A DNA stretch of 6,176 nt from PVC group bacterium (lineage in GTDB: Bacteria > Verrucomicrobiota > Kiritimatiellia > SS1-B-03-39 > UBA6053): contig PXDP01000021.1 of the NCBI GenBank assembly GCA_003565035.1, forward strand, positions 1-6,176. Reading direction: 5' to 3'. Position 1 is the first letter of the stretch. Each line of letters begins with the position of its first letter. A model generated the notes under the pieces. The model was not told the origin of the DNA. It saw nothing but the letters and a program-made list of their open reading frames with translations, and searched no databases. This document shows, piece by piece, positions 1-5,192 of the stretch. Both the position numbers and the translations under genes were made by a program.

Positions 1-934
1 CGCCCCGGGCGGGATCAAAGCGGGCGATGCGGGCCAGACCGCTGTCGATCACCGCGCGGATGCCGTCGATGGTGAGGGAGGTTTCGGCGATGTTGGTGGC
101 GACGATAATGCGGCGGCGGGGGGAAGGGGAGAGGGCGCGGTCCTGGTCTTCGGGGGAGAGGTCGCCGTGCAGGGGGAGCACATCGGCGGATTTGCCAATT
201 TCACGGCGGCGCAGGGCTTCGAGGGTGCGGTCGATTTCGTAACGGCCGGGCATAAAAATCAGGAAGTCGCCGTCGGTTTTGGCGGCGAGGGACTGGGCGG
301 CATTGGCGGCGGAATCCCAGAGGTCGGTGCCGGTGGCGCGGGGATCGCGGTCGAGGTAGTGGATGTCGACCGGATAGGTGCGCCCTTCGGAGGTGAGCAG
401 GGCGGCATCGGGGAGAAAGGCCTGGAGCGGATCGGTGTCGAGCGTGGCGGACATCAGGATGATGCGGAGATCCGGGCGGGGACCGGCCTGGAGGCTGAGA
501 GCCCGGGCCAGGCTGAGGTCTCCGTAGAGATGCCGCTCGTGGAATTCATCAAAGATCAGACATCCGATGTGCGGGAGGTTCGGTTCGCGCAGCCATTCGC
601 GCAGCAGAATCCCTTCGGTCACGTAGCGGACCCGGGTTTTGGCGGAGGCGCGGCGGTCGAGGCGGACCTGATACCCGATTTCATCGCCGACCGCGCCGCC
701 GCGTTCGTGCGCGACCCGGCGGGCGAGCATTTTCGCGGCGATTCGGCGTGGTTGCATCACCACCGTCTGCAGGGGGGCGGGGATCAGTCCGGCGTCGAGG
801 ATCATCTGCGGCACCTGGGTGGATTTTCCGGAGCCGGTGGGGGCCTGCAGAATCACCCGGGACTTGGTTTTCAGGGTTTCGGTGAGTTGCGATTGAATGT
901 CGTGTATGGGCAGCATGAGGGCCACATTTAACAT
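1..934 (-). CDS. hrpB: ATP-dependent helicase HrpB, N-terminal part (gene continues past left edge)
   Basis: Reading the minus strand from ATG at 934 gives 311 uninterrupted codons that run off the left edge without a stop. Superfamily 2 helicase motifs appear in order: Walker A APTGSGKST (residues 31-39), Ia QPRRIAA (61-67), Ib TEGIL (106-110), Walker B DEFHER (129-134), III SAT (162-164), LIFMPG (225-230) and motif V VATNIAETSLT (278-288). DEFHER rather than DEAHER, followed by SEGRTYPV and ARFDPARG, matches HrpB more than HrpA. HrpB is a putative cytoplasmic nucleic-acid helicase whose cellular role is poorly defined. Family members are usually about 800 residues, so motif VI and the C-terminal half are outside; a shorter helicase form cannot be excluded. 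An alternative ATG at 916 gives MLPIHDI, which resembles the usual HrpB start better. Neither start has a clear Shine-Dalgarno. The gene is divergent from everything else here. Confidence 0.88.
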   Translation of the reverse strand, partial: MLNVALMLPIHDIQSQLTETLKTKSRVILQAPTGSGKSTQVPQMILDAGLIPAPLQTVVMQPRRIAAKMLARRVAHERGGAVGDEIGYQVRLDRRASAKTRVRYVTEGILLREWLREPNLPHIGCLIFDEFHERHLYGDLSLARALSLQAGPRPDLRIILMSATLDTDPLQAFLPDAALLTSEGRTYPVDIHYLDRDPRATGTDLWDSAANAAQSLAAKTDGDFLIFMPGRYEIDRTLEALRRREIGKSADVLPLHGDLSPEDQDRALSPSPRRRIIVATNIAETSLTIDGIRAVIDSGLARIARFDPARG

Positions 935-1035
935 GAAAGGGAGAAAAGAGGGATTCCTTTCTCGACGGAACCCGTTTTTTTTGTCAGGGCCTCCGGCGAT
1001 TTTCTCACGTAAATCCAACCGAATACTAATCCAAA
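935..1035. promoter_or_regulatory. Divergent intergenic region between hrpB and the Na/Pi cotransporter gene
   Basis: This 101-bp gap separates two divergent genes and must carry at least one promoter. It contains a run of eight T at 975-982. On the plus strand TACTAAT at 1024-1030 sits 5 bp before the ATG at 1036 and is the only -10-like element in that area; no good -35 lies at the right distance, so the promoter call is weak. TTGTCA at 981-986 resembles a -35 but has no matching -10 at 16-18 bp. No Shine-Dalgarno precedes the ATG at 1036, which would fit a leaderless or A-rich start. No convincing minus-strand promoter was found. Confidence 0.3.
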
Positions 1036-2718
1036 ATGAATCTTCTCTTTACCGTGCTTGAGATCCTGGGCAGCCTGGGGATGTTTTTATTCGGCATGAA
1101 AATCATGTCGGAGTCATTGCAGAGACTGTCGGGGGAGCGCCTGCGTTCGATCATGCACGCCATGACCGGCAACCGGTTTTCGGGGCTGACAACCGGATTT
1201 TCGGTGACCTGTCTGGTGCAGAGTTCTTCGGCTTCGACGGTGATGATCGTGAGCTTTGTGAATGCGGGACTGCTGACGCTTTTCGGGGCGATCGGCATGA
1301 TTCTGGGGGCGAATTTGGGCACGACCACGACCTTTTGGATTATCTCGATTCTGGGCTTCAAGTTCAGCATTTCCTCGATCGCCCTGCCGATGATCGGCGT
1401 GGCCCTGCCGCTGATCTTTTCACGCAAACCGCGGATGAAGGATACCGGTGAGTTCATGATCGGATTCGGCTTGCTGTTCCTCGGACTGATGTTTCTGAAG
1501 GATTCGGTGCCGGACATCGAGAACAATCCCGAGGCCCTGGAGTTTATCACAAGCTTCACCGGAAAAGGCTTTGTTTCGGTGATCAGTTTCATTATTTTCG
1601 GCGCAATTTTGACGATTCTGGTGCAGTCCTCCTCGGTGGCGGGGGCGATTACGCTGACCATGGCGCACAAGGGCTGGATTGATTATCCCAGTGCCTGCGC
1701 GATCATTCTGGGCGAAAATATTGGCACCACCATCACCGCAAACCTGGCCGCCATCGGCGGAAACGCCAACGCCAAGCGTGCCGCCCGCGCACATCTGATT
1801 TTCAATCTGATTGGCGTGACCTGGGCCATTTTCCTGTTTAATCCGCTTTCGGATCTGATTTTGCTCATGGTGGGTCCCCGGGATACGGGGCCGGAGTCGC
1901 TGCCGATTTTGATGGCGGCGTTTCATTCGACCTTCAACTTGATTAACATCGCGCTGGTGATCGGTTTTGTGAAGCAACTGGAGCGGCTGGTGGTTCATTT
2001 TGTCAAAGAACCGGAGGGACCGGGGCTGCTGGCACCGCAGAAGAGTCCGCATATGACCTATGAATCGGCGATGATTCCGCACACCGGAGAGCTGAACATT
2101 GCCGAAGCGGAGCGGGACGTGGACCGGATGGGCATGATCACCCGGGAACTGTTGAAAATCTTTACCGATTTGTTTGAGCAGGGGGGCGGCGAGGACATAC
2201 CCTCCATCGTCCTGAAGGCCAAACAGCTTGAACAGGAGAGTGATATTCTCTCGTTTGAGACCACCGCCTATCTGCTCCGCTGCTCCTCGGCGGGACTGAG
2301 TGAAGCGACCCTGGGGCGGATCGCGGCGCTGCTGCGCGTGGTGGCCGAGCTGGAGGAGGTCTGTGACTGCGGATACCGGCTGGTGATGATGGCGGAGCGG
2401 AAACACCGTAAAAACCGGGTGCTTCCGCCGGAAACGCTTGGCCAGGTCCGGGAGTTCTCAAATATTATCTTGCAGTTCATGGATTTCTACAGTTCCCGCC
2501 TTCGGGGTCCTGTGAACGCCACCGACATGGAAACCGCTTATCAGCTGGAGAAATTTATTGATTCCTTCCGTAAACGCATGCGCAAGGATTCCATGAACCG
2601 TATGCAGTTGAGCGGTGATGCGGTGAAAGCGGAGATGCTGTACGTGGATATTCTCAATAATATGGAAAGCATCGGCAACCATTCCATTAATATTCTTCAG
2701 GCACTCCGGCACGCCTGA
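1036..2718 (+). CDS. Na+/phosphate cotransporter (NptA/YjbB type) with C-terminal PhoU-like domain
   Basis: The 560-residue product is an inner-membrane Na+/Pi cotransporter of the PF02690 family. The two inverted family repeats are visible: QSSSAST (62-68) with GANLGTT (91-97), and QSSSVAG (197-203) with GENIGTT (226-232). The QSSS motifs are the known substrate and Na+ binding signature. Hydrophobic segments fill residues 1 to about 320, with HSTFNLIN (297-304) near the end of the membrane part. Residues about 345-556 are charged and helical and match a PhoU-like domain, as in YjbB-type proteins; this part is cytoplasmic and thought to modulate phosphate flux. The length fits the two-domain form. 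The start MNLLFTVLEILGSLG is typical for the family; there is no Shine-Dalgarno, and TACTAAT lies just upstream. The TGA at 2716-2718 is followed by a 53-bp gap. No pho-box could be recognised. The exact substrate is inferred from the family. Confidence 0.93.
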   Translation: MNLLFTVLEILGSLGMFLFGMKIMSESLQRLSGERLRSIMHAMTGNRFSGLTTGFSVTCLVQSSSASTVMIVSFVNAGLLTLFGAIGMILGANLGTTTTFWIISILGFKFSISSIALPMIGVALPLIFSRKPRMKDTGEFMIGFGLLFLGLMFLKDSVPDIENNPEALEFITSFTGKGFVSVISFIIFGAILTILVQSSSVAGAITLTMAHKGWIDYPSACAIILGENIGTTITANLAAIGGNANAKRAARAHLIFNLIGVTWAIFLFNPLSDLILLMVGPRDTGPESLPILMAAFHSTFNLINIALVIGFVKQLERLVVHFVKEPEGPGLLAPQKSPHMTYESAMIPHTGELNIAEAERDVDRMGMITRELLKIFTDLFEQGGGEDIPSIVLKAKQLEQESDILSFETTAYLLRCSSAGLSEATLGRIAALLRVVAELEEVCDCGYRLVMMAERKHRKNRVLPPETLGQVREFSNIILQFMDFYSSRLRGPVNATDMETAYQLEKFIDSFRKRMRKDSMNRMQLSGDAVKAEMLYVDILNNMESIGNHSINILQALRHA

Positions 2719-2735
2719 TCCCGTTCGCTCCGGGA
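2719..2735 (+). other. Weak hairpin immediately after the cotransporter stop codon
   Basis: TCCCG at 2719-2723 pairs with CGGGA at 2731-2735 around a 7-nt loop, starting on the base after the TGA. The stem is only 5 bp and no T-tract follows, so it is not a convincing intrinsic terminator. It may be chance in GC-rich sequence. Confidence 0.2.
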
Positions 2736-2737
2736 GC

Positions 2738-2765
2738 TTGCATCCATGCCGCGGCATGGTATAAA
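2738..2765 (+). promoter_or_regulatory. Candidate promoter of the rhomboid-like gene, with palindrome in its spacer
   Basis: TATAAA at 2760-2765 matches the -10 consensus at five of six bases. TTGCAT at 2738-2743 is a weak -35 (three of six), and the spacer is 16 bp. That spacer is exactly the palindrome at 2744-2759. A transcript starting about 7 bp after the -10 would begin at or next to the ATG at 2772, implying a leaderless or nearly leaderless mRNA. The weak -35 would suit activation by a regulator bound in the spacer. All of this is inferred from sequence; AT-rich hexamers can occur by chance. Confidence 0.42.
2744..2759. repeat. Perfect 16-bp palindrome, candidate operator
   Basis: CCATGCCGCGGCATGG is identical to its reverse complement over all 16 bases, with no central spacer. 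The bases just outside (T2743/T2760 and A2742/A2761) do not pair, so the symmetry ends sharply. It lies 12 bp before the ATG at 2772 and fills the spacer between the candidate -35 and -10, a position used by spacer-binding regulators such as the MerR family and by repressors. As RNA it could form only a stem with a very tight loop, and no T-run follows, so a terminator is unlikely. No regulator gene is nearby. Confidence 0.5.
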
Positions 2766-2771
2766 GCAGGC

Positions 2772-3548
2772 ATGTCACTTTTAGATCGTTTGGAGCGTGT
2801 GTTCGGTCGGTTTACGCTGCCGAATCTTTTGCCGATTTTGCTGATGGGACAGGTGCTGGTGTATCTGTTTCTGGCCACGGGCGCGGTGGAGCCGTTTCAG
2901 TTGCTGCTGAATGCGGGGCTGCTGAGGGAGGGACAGCTTTGGCGGCTGGTCACGTTTATGCTGCTGCCGCTGAGTGACAGTCCGATCTGGTTCGCGCTGG
3001 GAATTTACATTACCTGGCTGATGGGGTCGGCGCTGGAAAAGGAATGGGGCGAAGTCCGTTTTGCGCTCTACCTCTCCACGGGCTGGTTTTTGACGGTGAT
3101 GTCTTCTTTTTTGTTTCCCGGCGAGGTGTTTGGAAATCAGTTCATTATGGGGCTTTTTACCCTGGGTTTTGCGAAGCTGTATCCAAATTTCGAGTTTTTG
3201 ATGTTTTTCATCATTCCCATGAAAGTGAAATATATTGGATGGATCACCTGGGGTCTGTACGCCATGGCCTTTCTGGGCGGTCCGGGGTATGTGCGGGCGA
3301 TGGTGCTGAGTGCGGCGGCGGCGTGGCTGTTGTTTTTTGGCGGGGAACTCCAAACGACGGTGCAAAGCAAAAAGCGCAAAGCGTCCTTTACCCGTCAGGC
3401 GAAGGCCAATGCGCAAATTCCCATGCATACCTGCGAAAAATGCGGGAAAACCAATCTGAGCCATCCGCAGATCGATTTCCGGTATCAGGCCGGCCGCTGT
3501 TTTTGTGAATCCTATCTTTCGAAAGGTGTTTGTGATGATGATGCGTAA
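2772..3548 (+). CDS. Rhomboid-like membrane protein lacking protease residues, with Cys-rich tail
   Basis: The 258-residue product has about six hydrophobic segments (roughly 16-36, 70-86, 97-115, 119-150, 153-170, 173-190) and a basic linker (199-212). The rhomboid-type WRLVTF loop (57-62) and GSALEKEWG (85-93) are present. The catalytic GxSG in the fourth segment is not: that stretch reads FGNQFIMG (120-127), with no Ser there and no His anywhere in the membrane part. It is therefore probably a pseudoprotease (iRhom or derlin-like) or a structural membrane protein. The cytoplasmic tail has Cys221, Cys224, Cys243 and Cys245 plus His219 and His231, which could form a small zinc-binding knuckle. 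The start at ATG 2772 has only a weak AGCAGG-like Shine-Dalgarno; a candidate -10 ends 6 bp upstream. The last 14 bp overlap the next gene, which suggests coupled translation. Function unknown; the rhomboid-fold assignment is moderately sure, the loss of catalytic residues is seen directly. Confidence 0.8.
   Translation: MSLLDRLERVFGRFTLPNLLPILLMGQVLVYLFLATGAVEPFQLLLNAGLLREGQLWRLVTFMLLPLSDSPIWFALGIYITWLMGSALEKEWGEVRFALYLSTGWFLTVMSSFLFPGEVFGNQFIMGLFTLGFAKLYPNFEFLMFFIIPMKVKYIGWITWGLYAMAFLGGPGYVRAMVLSAAAAWLLFFGGELQTTVQSKKRKASFTRQAKANAQIPMHTCEKCGKTNLSHPQIDFRYQAGRCFCESYLSKGVCDDDA
3523..3528 (+). promoter_or_regulatory. Ribosome binding site deciding the start of the first OppA-type gene
   Basis: AAGGTG lies 6 nt before ATG 3535 and 9 nt before ATG 3538, inside the end of the rhomboid-like gene. 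It favours one of these over the in-frame GTG at 3505, which has no such site and would add ten residues before the signal peptide. Three ATG codons stand in a row (3535, 3538, 3541), so the exact first residue is uncertain by two positions. Confidence 0.6.
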
Positions 3549-5145
3549 ACGAGTTCAATGGATACTGCTGGGTCTGCTGGTTTGCGGGCCGGCATTTGCG
3601 CGGACGCGGGTGGCGCAGGGGAACCGCGAGGGTATTTTACATCTGGGAAACGGCAGTGAACTGGAAAGTCTGGACCCGCATCTCACCACCGGGGTGCCGG
3701 AATACAATGTGATCAGTGCTCTGCTGGAAGGGCTGATTCGCGAGGATGCGGAGACCCTGGAGCCCCGGCCGGGCGTGGCGGAGAGCTGGGACATCTCGGA
3801 GGATGGTTTGGTCTATACCTTCCGGCTGCGGGAGGACGCGCGCTGGTCCAATGGCGATCCGGTGACCGCGGAGGATTTCGTCTACAGCTTCCGGCGAATT
3901 CTTTCCCCCCGGCTGGGGGCGGAGTATGCCTATATGCTGCATGTGCTCAAAAATGCCCGGGACTACAATGCCGGTGAATTGGAGAATGTGGAAGAGGTGG
4001 GCGTGCGCGCCGAGGATGCTCGCACCCTGGTGGTGACCCTGGAAAAACCGGCACCCTATTTTATCCGGATGCTGAATCATCATTCCTTTTATCCGGTGCA
4101 TCCGCCGACCGTTGAGGCGCATGGGGGGGCGCACGACCGGAGCAACCGCTGGGCCCGGCCCGGAACCTACGTCGGCAATGGTCCGTTCACGCTGGAAAGC
4201 TGGCAACTCAATCAGTCGCTGCGTGTGGTCAAAAATCCAACATACTGGAACGCGGATGCGGTGCGGCTGAATGGAATTGTCTTTTATCCAGTGGAGGATC
4301 AGCAGACCGAAGAGCGTATGTTCCGGAGCGGAGGACTGCACAAAACCGAAGGCATTCCGCTGGCGAGAATCGAACGGTACCGCCGCGCCAATGACCCGGC
4401 TTTTGTGTCGCATCCCTATCTTGCAACCTACTATTTTCTGCTGAACACCACCCGGGGGCCGCTGACTGATGTCCGGGTGCGTCAGGCCCTGGCGCTCTCG
4501 CTGCGTCGCGCGGATCTTACCGAACGGGTGCTGCGGGCGGGTGAGGTGCCGGCGAAGTGGTTTACGCCCAAGGGCACCGCCGGGTTTATGCCCTCACAGG
4601 CCCTGGAGGAGAATGTTGAGGAAGCGCGCAGGCTGATGGCCGAGGCAGGCTTTCCCGACGGCAAAGGCTTTCCGCGTCTCACGCTGCTGTACAACACCCG
4701 CGAGTCGCATCGGCTGATTGCCCAGGTGGTTCAACAGATGTGGCGGGAGGCGCTCGGGATTGAAATTGAACTGGTGAATCAGGAATGGCAGGTCTACATG
4801 GTTTCGCGCCGGGAAATGGCGTTTGATATTGCCCGCGCCGGCTGGGCGGGGGACTATCCCGATCCGCACAATTTTCTGGATCTGCATTTGAGCACCAGCG
4901 GAAATAATCATACCGGATGGTCCGATCCCGAATACGATGACCTCATCCACCGCGCCACCGGCTTGCAGCAGACCGACGAACGATTTGCCCTGTACGATCA
5001 GGCGGAAGCGATTCTGCTCCGCGACATGCCCTTCATCCCGCTCTACTGGTACACCCGGACCTATCTGAAGCATCCTTCGGTGCGCGGACTGACTCCAAAT
5101 GTGCTGGCGCGCCGGGATTACACCGCGATTTGGTTGGAGGAATAG
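3535..5145 (+). CDS. Periplasmic oligopeptide-binding protein, OppA type (SBP_bac_5)
   Basis: The 536-residue product is the substrate-binding subunit of a peptide ABC importer; length is close to E. coli OppA. The N-terminus MMMRKR, a hydrophobic core and AFA|R (cleavage near residue 22) form a type I signal peptide. A Cys occurs at 17, but LLVC is not a good lipobox. Family signatures: AESWDISEDGLVYTF (82-96), RWSNGDPVTAEDFVYSFRR (103-121), YVGNGPFTLESW (212-223), and a C-terminal DMPFIPLYWY (497-506). Residues equivalent to E. coli OppA His371, Arg413 and Asp419, which anchor the peptide termini, are His392, Arg434 and Asp440 with identical spacing (42 and 6). This supports true peptide binding rather than another ligand. 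The gene overlaps the rhomboid-like gene by 14 bp and ends 2 bp before a second paralogue. Alternatives such as a murein-tripeptide receptor (MppA) cannot be separated by eye. Permease and ATPase genes are not in view. Confidence 0.9.
   Translation: MMMRKRVQWILLGLLVCGPAFARTRVAQGNREGILHLGNGSELESLDPHLTTGVPEYNVISALLEGLIREDAETLEPRPGVAESWDISEDGLVYTFRLREDARWSNGDPVTAEDFVYSFRRILSPRLGAEYAYMLHVLKNARDYNAGELENVEEVGVRAEDARTLVVTLEKPAPYFIRMLNHHSFYPVHPPTVEAHGGAHDRSNRWARPGTYVGNGPFTLESWQLNQSLRVVKNPTYWNADAVRLNGIVFYPVEDQQTEERMFRSGGLHKTEGIPLARIERYRRANDPAFVSHPYLATYYFLLNTTRGPLTDVRVRQALALSLRRADLTERVLRAGEVPAKWFTPKGTAGFMPSQALEENVEEARRLMAEAGFPDGKGFPRLTLLYNTRESHRLIAQVVQQMWREALGIEIELVNQEWQVYMVSRREMAFDIARAGWAGDYPDPHNFLDLHLSTSGNNHTGWSDPEYDDLIHRATGLQQTDERFALYDQAEAILLRDMPFIPLYWYTRTYLKHPSVRGLTPNVLARRDYTAIWLEE
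5136..5140 (+). promoter_or_regulatory. Strong ribosome binding site for the second OppA-type gene
   Basis: GGAGG lies 7 nt before the GTG at 5148 and inside the last codons of the preceding gene. It is the best Shine-Dalgarno in the window. It supports GTG 5148 as the start rather than ATG 5205, which has no such site at a suitable distance. Its position suggests translational coupling of the paralogues. Confidence 0.7.
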
Positions 5146-5192
5146 AGGTGACAGGTCAGAGGACAGAGGTCAGGAGGCAGAGGGTAGAGGGT
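5144..5192 (+). repeat. Degenerate 7-bp tandem repeat (consensus AGAGGTC), seven units
   Basis: Seven consecutive heptamers begin at 5144, 5151, 5158, 5165, 5172, 5179 and 5186. Consensus is AGAGGTC; examples are AGAGGTC at 5165 and AGAGGGT at 5179 and 5186, the last two identical. The first unit contains the end of the upstream stop codon and the downstream GTG start. The array encodes residues 1-15 of the lipoprotein, supplying Arg5, Arg9, Arg10 and Arg12. From memory, AGAGGTC/CTCTGAC-type low-complexity tracts are common between genes in several bacterial groups including PVC members; origin and function are unknown. Confidence 0.75.

Noticed and set aside
118..156. G-runs that could form a G-quadruplex
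   Set aside because: Three runs are close together but the fourth is about 16 nt away, and the region is coding with strong G bias on this strand, so chance is sufficient.
167..931. Plus-strand open frame of 254 codons
   Set aside because: It is antisense to the helicase, is mostly Gly/Ala/Glu from G-rich sequence, and shows no family motif. The minus-strand reading has a full set of helicase motifs.
965..982. Small hairpin ACGG/CCGT followed by eight T, like a terminator
   Set aside because: The stem has only four pairs, and no plus-strand gene ends to its left within the window.
1420..2406. Minus-strand open frame of 328 codons
   Set aside because: It lies wholly opposite the cotransporter gene and its product is rich in Gln, His and Arg with no recognisable motif, as expected of a shadow frame in GC-rich DNA.
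3583..3597. Possible lipobox around Cys17 of the first OppA-type protein
   Set aside because: The sequence LLVC has Val just before Cys, where Gly, Ala or Ser is expected, and a good type I cleavage site AFA follows.
3637..4413. Minus-strand open frame of 258 codons
   Set aside because: It is antisense to the first OppA-type gene, with low-complexity composition and no ribosome site or domain.
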